Origin: UBA7239 sp035456205
GTDB taxonomy: Bacteria > Pseudomonadota > Gammaproteobacteria > Pseudomonadales > UBA7239
NCBI GenBank assembly: GCA_035456205.1
Contig: DATIDQ010000048.1
Location: forward strand, 1 to 8,692
Direction of reading: 5' to 3'
Length of the DNA stretch: 8,692 nt
The translations under genes were made by a program, and so were the position numbers. Positions 1 to 6,759 of the stretch are shown piece after piece. The notes beneath the pieces are model-generated. The model saw only the letters and a list, made by a program, of their open reading frames with translations, searched no databases and had not been told where the DNA came from. How positions within the stretch are numbered: position 1 is the first letter of the stretch; the number at the start of each line of letters is the position of its first letter.

Positions 1-723
1 TGCTTTTCCTCCGCCTACTCTCACCACACGCACACCGTTGTTACCAAAAGAATGATCAAGACCACCATTTGCCTTATAACGTGCAACATAGAATCCGATG
101 ATGGAGCCGCTCCGTGTAACACCCGCCACTACAAAACGCCCGTCTGGCAATATCACCAGCGACGAAGCCGCCGACCCTGCGCCGATCTTGTGTACCACCT
201 TTCCTTTTTTGCCAAAGCTGGTGTCAAGCAAGCCATCCGGCAGATAACGCAGTAGCACCGAGGCAACAAAGCTACCCGATTTTTTCACACCAGCTACCAC
301 CAGCTTTCCATCCGGTTGTTGAATAATGGACGTGGCGTAAGACTGGGCATTGCCGACAGCAGCCAACTTGCCATCACCATCAAAACTGGTGTCAAGCGAT
401 CCGTTCGCGTTATACCGCACCAGCATCATGTGACGTCGGCTTTTTGCATTTTCCGTTATGCCAGCCAACACCGGCTTGCCATCCGACTGCAGCACCATAG
501 CCATGGGGCCGTCGTTGAAATCGCCCGTCGGAGTGATAGCTGTGCCAGCGTCTGCGAATGAGATATCAGCCTGCACAGGGTTGAACGTCAATGGCTGGCC
601 GTCTATCGCATCAGGAACACCATCATTGTCAGTGTCGGTGTCGGCAACAGCTATTTTCGAAGTACTGACCACGACGAGCAGTATGGCGATACAACGAAAT
701 AAAGTTTTAAAGAATATTTTCAT
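1..723 (-). CDS. Exported delta-60 repeat protein, N-terminal part (cut by left edge)
   Basis: A reading frame on the minus strand stays open from an ATG at 723-721 to the window edge, giving 241 residues without a stop. Residues 1-27 look like a Sec signal peptide: a Lys/Arg-containing start, a hydrophobic core around 12-19 and a likely cut after AVA at 27. Residues 28-41 (DTDTDNDGVPDAID) resemble a thrombospondin type 3 calcium-binding motif. From about residue 75 on there are three repeats: the DGKxVxAG element occurs at 81, 138 and 194 and the LDxSF element at 111, 167 and 223, a period of 56-57. This is the pattern of the delta-60 repeat (TIGR02608-like), expected to form beta-propeller-like blades. 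The product is probably secreted or surface-exposed; its function is unknown. It follows rsmB by 138 bases on the same strand and probably has its own promoter. The missing C-terminus could carry more repeats or a sorting domain. Confidence 0.85.
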   Translation of the reverse strand, partial: MKIFFKTLFRCIAILLVVVSTSKIAVADTDTDNDGVPDAIDGQPLTFNPVQADISFADAGTAITPTGDFNDGPMAMVLQSDGKPVLAGITENAKSRRHMMLVRYNANGSLDTSFDGDGKLAAVGNAQSYATSIIQQPDGKLVVAGVKKSGSFVASVLLRYLPDGLLDTSFGKKGKVVHKIGAGSAASSLVILPDGRFVVAGVTRSGSIIGFYVARYKANGGLDHSFGNNGVRVVRVGGGKA

Positions 724-816
724 TAAAAAATTCCACTTGAATATTTCCAGCATATCCAGCACAGCAGGTATAAAAACTTCCTGTTCCAGAAAATCATACT
801 AAATGCATTCATATTA

Positions 817-844
817 ACCATACTGCTGCACCGATTGATATCAA
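817..844 (-). promoter_or_regulatory. Possible sigma-70 promoter for the delta-60 gene
   Basis: On the minus strand TTGATA (844-839) is followed after 16 bases by TATGGT (822-817). The -35 matches consensus at five of six positions and the -10 at four of six. The -35 lies inside a 12-base perfect palindrome, ATTGATATCAAT at 834-845. A second -10-like hexamer, TATGAT (798-793), lies closer to the gene but lacks a good -35. The site sits between the rsmB stop and the delta-60 start. It is a weak call made by eye. Confidence 0.3.
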
Positions 845-861
845 TATTATCGTGATTTCAA

Positions 862-2187
862 CTAAAGCCCAGAATCCTGTTTGATCAATCTTGCGAAGAA
901 AAATCCGTCATGATCTATAGCCGGCAATAACTGCCTGCCGCTGGCAGTTTCCACTCCCCAATCAGCTTCAATTTTTTTCACGGCGCCATCAGTATGCTGC
1001 GCAATAAACGCACTGACCACTTGTTCATTTTCCTGCGGCAGAATCGAACAGGTGGTGTACAACAAGATTCCACCTGGCGTGAGCAACGACCATAACGCCT
1101 CCAACAATTCACGTTGGCGCACTGCGAGAGCTGCGATATCACTTTCACGCCGCAGGTGTTTGATATCGGGATGACGACGGATCACACCGGTACCGGAACA
1201 CGGTGCATCCAGCAGAATACGATCAAACAATTTTCCATCGTGCCAACTATCAACTTTTGAAGCGTCCGCACAGATAACCTTGGCAACCAGGCCAAGACGC
1301 GCAAGATTTTCACGCACTCTCACCAAGCGGGATTCTTCATTGTCTATCGCCACCAGCTCGGCCAGTTGCGATTCTGTTTCCAGAATATGGCCAGTTTTTC
1401 CACCTGGCGCACAACAGGCATCCAGCACGTGCTGGCCTTTTTGTAATTGCAACAAAGGCGCACATAATTGCGCAGCAACATCCTGCACGGAGCAACTACC
1501 AGCAGAAAATCCCGGCAACTGATTCACATTCACAGCCTGCTGCAACAATAATGCCTGCGACGCAATCGGACTGGTTTCGCTTTCAATACCACGGGCTTGC
1601 AAACTTTGTTGATATTCTTCTACCGACTGGTGTTGCACATTCACACGTAAACTCATGCCACCGCGTGCGTTATTGGCTACAAAAATATCGTCCGCTTGCC
1701 CGGGCCAAGCCTGCCTGATAATTTTTTCCAACCACTGCGGATGATTACTACGTGCCACTGGCTGCAGTGCAATTTTTTTATTCAGCGATTCACTATTGCG
1801 CAAGTAGTTACGCATCACACCATTAAGCAGACTTCCAGCCCAGTCTTTTTTCAACGCGCGACAAGCTTCAACCGTAAGATTAACCGCAGCATGCTCTGGA
1901 ACACGCATACATCGCAATTGATAAAAACCTGTCAGCAACAAAGCATGCACATCGGCATCTTTATCTTTGAACGATTTTTGCAGCAATAGAGAAGCAATTG
2001 CATCCAGCTCATAAAAAAATCGCAATGAGCCGTAACACAATTCAGCAAGCAGCGCATGATCAGCAGCGCTAGATTTTTGTTGCGCCTTGGGCAAAACCTC
2101 GGCAAGTGAGCGGCCATGTTGCACAACATCAGCGATCACTTGTGCTGCACAAGCACGAACATTGCGACTGTTTTTATTGGAGCTCAC
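862..2187 (-). CDS. rsmB: 16S rRNA (cytosine(967)-C5)-methyltransferase RsmB
   Basis: A 441-residue protein, slightly longer than E. coli RsmB (429). It transfers a methyl group from S-adenosylmethionine to C5 of C967 in 16S rRNA in the cytoplasm. The N-terminal third (about 8-130) is the NusB-like RNA-binding domain. The C-terminal half is the Rossmann methyltransferase, with the SAM motif VLDACCAPGGKT at 254-265, the LLDAPCSGTG motif with Cys330, and TTCS with the nucleophile Cys380. Both cysteines needed for the two-cysteine m5C mechanism are present. The start is GTG, overlapping the fmt stop by four bases (GTGA); a GGTGA sequence lies about nine bases upstream, so translation is probably coupled to fmt. 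It is the last gene of the def-fmt-rsmB operon. No clear terminator follows it. Confidence 0.96.
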   Translation of the reverse strand: MSSNKNSRNVRACAAQVIADVVQHGRSLAEVLPKAQQKSSAADHALLAELCYGSLRFFYELDAIASLLLQKSFKDKDADVHALLLTGFYQLRCMRVPEHAAVNLTVEACRALKKDWAGSLLNGVMRNYLRNSESLNKKIALQPVARSNHPQWLEKIIRQAWPGQADDIFVANNARGGMSLRVNVQHQSVEEYQQSLQARGIESETSPIASQALLLQQAVNVNQLPGFSAGSCSVQDVAAQLCAPLLQLQKGQHVLDACCAPGGKTGHILETESQLAELVAIDNEESRLVRVRENLARLGLVAKVICADASKVDSWHDGKLFDRILLDAPCSGTGVIRRHPDIKHLRRESDIAALAVRQRELLEALWSLLTPGGILLYTTCSILPQENEQVVSAFIAQHTDGAVKKIEADWGVETASGRQLLPAIDHDGFFFARLIKQDSGL

Positions 2188-3137
2188 GCTAACGCATCAC
2201 CAGCATGCAAGGTGAGCAATTGACCGTTGACGATATCGCGCATCAACATACGGTTGCGGTTTGGCAGCTGCAATTCTGTCAGCAATAACGTACCTTCACC
2301 GCAAGCAATACGTAAACTGTTGTCATCACAACCGATAACAGTGCCGGGATTTTTATTGGTGTTTTGCAGATCATGTTCTGCATGCCACACCCGCAAGCGT
2401 TCACCATTCGGCAACAAACACCAGCTGACCGGAAATGGATTGAAAGCGCGAATCTGTTGCCACAACGCCTGTGCAGAGCGAGTGAAATCCAGTTTAGCTT
2501 CTTCTTTACCTAACTTATGCGCATACGTGATAGCTGTATCATTTTGCACTTCGGCGTTTACATTACCAGTAGCCAACTGGTCGAGTGTTGCAAGCAATGC
2601 CTGCGTACCGATTACAGCGAGACGATCATGCAAACTGCCGCCGGTATCCGTCGGCAAAATGGGACAGACAAGACGCGATAAAACAGGACCGGTATCCAAC
2701 CCTGCTTCCATCTGCATAATGCACACACCGGTTTCTGTATCACCGGCTTCAATCGCGCGTTGAATCGGTGCGGCGCCGCGCCAACGCGGCAACAGTGAAG
2801 CGTGCACGTTAATGCAACCGAGACGAGGAATATCAAGTACCGCTTGCGGCAGTAACAGACCGTAAGCCACCACAATCATCAGATCAGGTTTCAACACCGC
2901 CAGCCCGGCTTGCGCGGCAGTTTCTTTCAACGTGATTGGTTGATAAACAGGAATTTGCTGCTGCTCTGCCAACTGCTTGACGGGGCTAGCCGCAAGTTTC
3001 TTACCACGCCCTGCCGGACGATCCGGCTGGCTGTAAACAGCAATCATCTGATGATGGCTATTGAGTAACGCGGCAAGATGCGCCGCTGCAAAATCTGGCG
3101 TACCAGCAAAGACTATGCGCAACGACTCACTGTTCAT
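2184..3137 (-). CDS. fmt: Methionyl-tRNA formyltransferase
   Basis: Formylates the amino group of Met on initiator tRNA using 10-formyl-tetrahydrofolate, which is required for efficient bacterial translation initiation. I start it at the ATG at 3137-3135, giving 317 residues beginning MNSESLRIVFAGTPDFAA, which lines up with the E. coli start (MSESLRI). A TTG three codons upstream (3146) would also be in frame and would overlap the def stop. The N-terminal formyltransferase fold carries QPDRPAGRGKK (38-48) and the signature NVHASLLPRWRGAAPIQ (110-126), with the predicted catalytic Asn110, His112 and Asp148. The C-terminal domain (about 205 onward) is the OB-like tRNA-binding part. The gene lies five bases after the def stop with no strong Shine-Dalgarno sequence, suggesting translational coupling. 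It is complete. Confidence 0.97.
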   Translation of the reverse strand: MNSESLRIVFAGTPDFAAAHLAALLNSHHQMIAVYSQPDRPAGRGKKLAASPVKQLAEQQQIPVYQPITLKETAAQAGLAVLKPDLMIVVAYGLLLPQAVLDIPRLGCINVHASLLPRWRGAAPIQRAIEAGDTETGVCIMQMEAGLDTGPVLSRLVCPILPTDTGGSLHDRLAVIGTQALLATLDQLATGNVNAEVQNDTAITYAHKLGKEEAKLDFTRSAQALWQQIRAFNPFPVSWCLLPNGERLRVWHAEHDLQNTNKNPGTVIGCDDNSLRIACGEGTLLLTELQLPNRNRMLMRDIVNGQLLTLHAGDALA

Positions 3138-3142
3138 TACAA

Positions 3143-3649
3143 TCAATCATCATCGCGATGCTTCTTCTCAAGTTTTTTGCGAATGCGATCGCGCTTGAGA
3201 CTGGAAATATGATCAACAAACAGTTTACCGTTCAGGTGATCGACTTCATGCTGGATACACACGGCAAGCAAGCCTTGTGGCTCTATTTCAAATAGCTCGC
3301 CGTTGCGATCCAGAGCCGTCACGCGAATATGTTCCGGTCGGGTCACCGTCTCGTAGAACCCCGGCACCGAGAGACAGCCTTCATCGTAATCACACAATAG
3401 CTCATCCAGCACCGTAATCTCCGGATTGATGAATGCCATTGGCTGCGACTGGTCTTCCGACACATCAATGACCACTACCCGTAAATGCACATTGATCTGG
3501 GTGGCTGCCAAGCCCACACCGGGGGCGCTGTACATGGTCTCGAGCATGTTATCGATCAGTTGCCGAATGCCATCATCGACCTGGAGCACGGATTTGGCGA
3601 TAGTGCGCAGGCGGGGGTCGGGAAATTCCAGAATCTCTAGCAATGCCAT
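3143..3649 (-). CDS. def: Peptide deformylase
   Basis: Removes the formyl group from N-formylmethionine of nascent proteins at the ribosome exit. The 168-residue length is normal for the bacterial type I enzyme. All three signature motifs are intact: GVGLAATQ (44-51), EGCLS (90-94) and QHEVDH (133-138). They supply the metal ligands Cys92, His134 and His138 and the catalytic Glu135. The C-terminal tail is rich in Lys, Arg and Asp (about 150-168), like the helix by which the E. coli enzyme contacts the ribosome. It is the first gene of the operon with fmt and rsmB, so the enzymes that add and remove the formyl group are made together. It is transcribed divergently from the tsaP-like gene; I could not pick a convincing promoter for it. 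The ATG at 3649-3647 is the natural start. Confidence 0.97.
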   Translation of the reverse strand: MALLEILEFPDPRLRTIAKSVLQVDDGIRQLIDNMLETMYSAPGVGLAATQINVHLRVVVIDVSEDQSQPMAFINPEITVLDELLCDYDEGCLSVPGFYETVTRPEHIRVTALDRNGELFEIEPQGLLAVCIQHEVDHLNGKLFVDHISSLKRDRIRKKLEKKHRDDD

Positions 3650-3852
3650 GGGCTTCAGGTGTGCAAAGTCAGTAATGGGCGGTTTTGTGATGAACTTCTA
3701 GTAATCTAGCAGCTTGTGGCGCTAAGATGATGATCCTTAAGCTAATACTTGGCTTTTGATGTTGAGTTGCCTCGGTACAGGGCGTAGTATACACGAGGTC
3801 ACACTACAGGCGCCGGACGCGGCACCTCCTTAATAATCATGGGACGACGACA
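3650..3852. other. Divergent intergenic region between def and the tsaP-like gene
   Basis: These 203 bases must contain the promoters of both divergent transcripts. I see a fair plus-strand promoter candidate (3762-3790), a small GC hairpin (GCCG-GACG-CGGC, 3812-3823) and CACCTCCTTA (3823-3832), which equals the 3' end of 16S rRNA. I see no open frame with a credible ribosome-binding site on either strand. Confidence 0.6.
3762..3790 (+). promoter_or_regulatory. Possible sigma-70 promoter for the tsaP-like gene
   Basis: TTGAGT (3762-3767), then exactly 17 bases, then TAGTAT (3785-3790). Each hexamer matches consensus at four of six positions. It lies about 60 bases before the tsaP-like start in the divergent intergenic region. 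The spacing is ideal but the hexamers are only fair, so this is a candidate. Confidence 0.35.
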
Positions 3853-4950
3853 ATGCTTAAACCCGATAGCTTGTTAAAATCGAAAATGCTGAAGCGAAAT
3901 CTGATCGGATTTATTGGTGCCTTTTTCATTGGTTTTAGTTTTACTGCAGTGGCAGAGGATGTTGCGCTGGCTGCCAACCATCCCAACAGCTATACCGTCA
4001 AAAAAGGCGATACCCTGTGGGCTATATCCGGCATGTTTCTGAAAAACCCATGGGAATGGCCAAAGATCTGGCATGTGAACCCTACTATTTGTAACCCCAA
4101 CCTGATTTATCCGGGCGACACAGTCAATCTGACGATTATAGATGGCAAAGCACAGCTCGACGTGAAACGCGCCAATCCTTGCGGTGGAACGGTCAAAATG
4201 TCACCTAGCAGCGACGGCAAACTGGATCCACGTATCCGGGTTGAACCACTGGAAGCGCCTATTCCGGCTATTCCGCTTGATGTCATCGACCCATTCCTGA
4301 GCGGTAGCCGTGTGGTCGAACCGGGTGTACTGGAAGCAGCGCCTTATGTATTGAAAGGCACTCAGAAACATGTGATTACAGGTGCCGGAGACAGCATCAA
4401 TGCCCGCGGTGAATTCGACCCTAAAGTACCCATCTATGGTCTATACCGCCACGGCAAAGTGTACACAGACGAGCACACCGATGAAGTGCTGGGCGTAGAA
4501 GCCATCGATATCGGTTCTGGCAAAATCGTACAGACGGAAGGGGATATTGCTAAGCTGGATGTTTTGCGTAGCACCAGAGAAGTTCTGGCCGAGGATCGAT
4601 TGCTGCCCAATGAAGAACGCGCCATTGATGCCATTTTTTATCCGAGCCCACCAGCAAGCGACATAGAGGGCAGCATCATTGATGTCGAGGGTGGTGTATC
4701 ACAAGTCGGCCCAATGAACGTGGTACTGATCGATAAAGGCAAACGCGAAGGACTGGAAGTCGGCAATGTACTGGCCATTTACCAGCAAGGTGAAACCATC
4801 AAGGATCCTATTACTGGTGAAACCGTACAAATGATCAATGAGCGTGCCGGATTGTTGATGATTTTCAATGTGTTTGAAAAAACCAGCTTTGGTCTGGTGC
4901 TTGAAAGTGATCGACCGCTATCTGTTGGCGCCTTAGTTAAAAAGCCATAA
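3853..4950 (+). CDS. tsaP: Secreted LysM-domain protein, TsaP-like (type IV pilus secretin-associated)
   Basis: A 365-residue protein. A basic start and a hydrophobic stretch at about 17-34 form a signal peptide with a likely cut after AVA at 34. A LysM peptidoglycan-binding domain follows (about 46-96, from YTVKKGDTLWAIS to YPGDTVNL). After a proline-rich linker (130-150), the C-terminal region (about 285-363) resembles the FlgT C-terminal fold. LysM plus FlgT-like C-terminus is the TsaP architecture; TsaP anchors the type IV pilus secretin ring to peptidoglycan in the periplasm. The position divergent from def matches PA0020 (tsaP) of Pseudomonas aeruginosa as I recall it. Cys80 and Cys110 could form a disulfide. 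The ATG at 3853 is preferred over Met12 (3886), which has no ribosome-binding site, although the one at 3853 is also weak. No pilus gene lies in the window, so a general cell-wall role remains possible. Confidence 0.82.
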   Translation: MLKPDSLLKSKMLKRNLIGFIGAFFIGFSFTAVAEDVALAANHPNSYTVKKGDTLWAISGMFLKNPWEWPKIWHVNPTICNPNLIYPGDTVNLTIIDGKAQLDVKRANPCGGTVKMSPSSDGKLDPRIRVEPLEAPIPAIPLDVIDPFLSGSRVVEPGVLEAAPYVLKGTQKHVITGAGDSINARGEFDPKVPIYGLYRHGKVYTDEHTDEVLGVEAIDIGSGKIVQTEGDIAKLDVLRSTREVLAEDRLLPNEERAIDAIFYPSPPASDIEGSIIDVEGGVSQVGPMNVVLIDKGKREGLEVGNVLAIYQQGETIKDPITGETVQMINERAGLLMIFNVFEKTSFGLVLESDRPLSVGALVKKP

Positions 4951-4970
4951 GAGTCCGGCCTTGCTCTATG

Positions 4971-5000
4971 AAAAGCCCTGATATGTCAGGGCTTTTTTTT
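4971..5000. terminator. Rho-independent terminator between convergent genes, probably bidirectional
   Basis: AAAAGCCCTGA (4971-4981) pairs perfectly with TCAGGGCTTTT (4986-4996) around a four-base loop, and on the plus strand the stem runs into eight Ts (4993-5000). It lies 20 bases after the tsaP-like stop. On the minus strand the same stem ends in four Ts after GGGC, so it can also end the waa-maoC-rsuA-rsmC transcript, whose last stop is at 5012. Confidence 0.93.
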
Positions 5001-5011
5001 GCCTGCTATTA

Positions 5012-6055
5012 TTACTTTTGCAAAAGTACCAGTTTGAATGATCCATTATTTGCCAGTATTTTCACCACCGGAAAATGTTCTGCTGCTTTTTTCTCAATAC
5101 CAATAAATGTATTAACAACGAACAACGCTGCACCTTGAGAAGACAGCAATCTGCAGGCACTCGCTAGAAACCTATCCGTCAGATCACCCGCGACAGAAAA
5201 TCCCTGATGGAATGGTGGGTTACATAAAACAAGCTCAAACGAGCCACTCAAGGATTTACCTGCATCATCTGCCACAACATCAACCGCGATATCATAGTGG
5301 TCTGCATTACGCTTGATGGCAGACAGTGCCGCTGCGTTGTTATCCGTTGCAACCCGTCGCACACATGGTAAATCCCGTGTCATCAAGGTCAAAAAACCAT
5401 AGCCACATCCAAGATCCAGCAACGATTGCGGTTGAATATCCAGACTGGCAAGGAAGCTCTGTAACGAATCAATCAGAAAGGCACTTCCTGTATCAATTCT
5501 GTCCCAGCCAAATAAACCGGGCTTACTATAAAAATCGAGTTGTGGCGTATGCATCATCCGTAAATGTTCATAGTCACGATCATCCAGCAAATTTGCCCCG
5601 TCAGAATTTTTTACTCCTGAAAATAATCCACGATAGACGAGGCCTGACTTCTGGATGCTGCCATTACCAAAAAGCTGTTTGCATTTTTCAATATAAGTCT
5701 TTGTACCATCACTTTTAAATCCCGCTATTATCAGTTCTCCATCGGGAGCCAATAAACGGCGAGCATGATTCAGCACATGATGCACTAACGGTTTTTCTTT
5801 TGAGATGCGATACACAATGCGCTGTACACTACCATCGGTCCAGAGAGAAAAATCAAAATCAGAAAATGTCGTCAGATGGCCGGCAGCCATTGCGGCAGCA
5901 GCAACATCGAAACGATTGCTGATAACGCTTAAATTGGTTCGCGAAATAATAACACTCATCGCAGACAGAGCACTTTCATCCGCAACCCAGAGTGTATTTC
6001 CATCATCACGCTGCAGAAATGGCAATAGCGCATCAAAAGCAGAATCATGAAGCAT
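5012..6055 (-). CDS. rsmC: rRNA guanine-N2 methyltransferase, RsmC/RlmG family (probably RsmC)
   Basis: A 347-residue protein of two-domain build, close in length to E. coli RsmC (343). The C-terminal half is a methyltransferase small domain: SAM-binding LLDLGCGYG (212-220) and the catalytic NPPF motif of exocyclic-amine methylases in LCNPPFHQGF (277-286). The N-terminal half (1-165) is a degenerate methyltransferase-like fold, with poor motifs, as in RsmC and RlmG. RsmC makes m2G1207 in 16S rRNA; RlmG makes m2G1835 in 23S rRNA. The linker KPGLFGWDRIDTGSAFL (178-194) resembles the RsmC segment LPGVFSRDGLDVGS more than the RlmG one, so I favour RsmC, but the match is loose. The start codon shares one base with the rsuA stop (TAATG), indicating translational coupling. 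It is the last gene of its operon, ending at the shared terminator. Confidence 0.75.
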   Translation of the reverse strand: MLHDSAFDALLPFLQRDDGNTLWVADESALSAMSVIISRTNLSVISNRFDVAAAAMAAGHLTTFSDFDFSLWTDGSVQRIVYRISKEKPLVHHVLNHARRLLAPDGELIIAGFKSDGTKTYIEKCKQLFGNGSIQKSGLVYRGLFSGVKNSDGANLLDDRDYEHLRMMHTPQLDFYSKPGLFGWDRIDTGSAFLIDSLQSFLASLDIQPQSLLDLGCGYGFLTLMTRDLPCVRRVATDNNAAALSAIKRNADHYDIAVDVVADDAGKSLSGSFELVLCNPPFHQGFSVAGDLTDRFLASACRLLSSQGAALFVVNTFIGIEKKAAEHFPVVKILANNGSFKLVLLQK

Positions 6056-6753
6056 TAATGAATACTCGCTATTTCAACGGGTGTCAGTGCACGGTACTGT
6101 CCTGGTTCTAATGCTGTATCCAGCACAATGGAACCAATACTCTCACGGTGCAATGTCACGACATGATTGCCTACTGCTGCAAACATACGTTTCACCTGAT
6201 GGTATTTTCCTTCATGAATCGATAGTCGGACACAACGCTGTTGCTCATCAATATAAGACAGCTCTGCTGGTAGAGTCGACTTTTTTTCGCCTGACAACTG
6301 CACACCTGATCGCAATTGTTCTGCCGCAATTTCAGTCAGCGGCTCACTGAGAGTGACGCAATACGTCTTGCTGCACAAACGCGATGGCGATGTCACCTTG
6401 TGATTCCAGGCGCCGTCATCCGTGATCAACACCAGCCCTGTAGTATCAATATCCAGACGCCCGGCAATCTGTAATTGCTCAATGCCTTTTTCATGAAGAA
6501 GATCCAGTACAACCGGATGCTGTCCATCCCGATTTGCACAAATATAACCTGCAGGCTTATGCAGCATAAAATAACGCGGCAGCGGCAGGAAAATGGTTTC
6601 ACCTTCCAACTGCACCACATCGGTCTCTTTCAGTTTGCAATCCGGTTTTTTAACCGCAATACCGTTAACAAATACAACACCATCACGCACCATACGCTGC
6701 ACTTGCTGTCGCGTTGCAGCGGTACTATGGCAAATAAACTTATCGAGACGCAT
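6055..6753 (-). CDS. rsuA: 16S rRNA pseudouridine(516) synthase RsuA
   Basis: A 232-residue protein, the same size as E. coli RsuA (231) and clearly similar throughout. It converts U516 of 16S rRNA to pseudouridine during small-subunit assembly. An N-terminal S4 RNA-binding domain (about 1-55) starts MRLDKFI. The catalytic domain has the family motif GRLDIDTTGLVLITDD (98-113), with Asp101 as the predicted nucleophile. The later segment EGKYHQVKRMFAAVGNHV is typical of the RsuA/RluB/E/F family, and the strong similarity to RsuA itself makes RluB, RluE and RluF less likely. The start lies six bases after the maoC-like stop, with no clear Shine-Dalgarno sequence. It is followed directly by the rsmC-like gene, so two rRNA-modifying enzymes end this operon. 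Confidence 0.93.
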   Translation of the reverse strand: MRLDKFICHSTAATRQQVQRMVRDGVVFVNGIAVKKPDCKLKETDVVQLEGETIFLPLPRYFMLHKPAGYICANRDGQHPVVLDLLHEKGIEQLQIAGRLDIDTTGLVLITDDGAWNHKVTSPSRLCSKTYCVTLSEPLTEIAAEQLRSGVQLSGEKKSTLPAELSYIDEQQRCVRLSIHEGKYHQVKRMFAAVGNHVVTLHRESIGSIVLDTALEPGQYRALTPVEIASIH

Positions 6754-6759
6754 GATGGG

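Noticed and set aside
52..802. Plus-strand open frames opposite the delta-60 gene
   Set aside because: They have no recognisable domains, overlap one another, and lie opposite a continuous minus-strand frame with a signal peptide and repeats.
2227..2763. 178-codon plus-strand frame opposite fmt
   Set aside because: It mirrors a highly conserved gene, has no ribosome-binding site or domain signature, and its composition is explained by the fmt codons on the other strand.
3699..3710. CTAGTAATCTAG dyad upstream of def
   Set aside because: It has two self-complementary CTAG tetramers with an imperfect centre, no T-run and no fitting promoter elements, so too little to call an operator or terminator.
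3784..3807. Inverted repeat GTAGT...ACTAC overlapping the putative -10 of the tsaP-like gene
   Set aside because: The arms are only five bases with a 14-base gap and do not extend; such pairs are common by chance in 200 bases of intergenic sequence.
3759..3832. Minus-strand small frame (GTG start, about 21 codons) after the perfect Shine-Dalgarno-like AAGGAGGTG
   Set aside because: The start lies about 20 bases from the Shine-Dalgarno, too far to be used, and the nearer GTG is followed at once by a stop.
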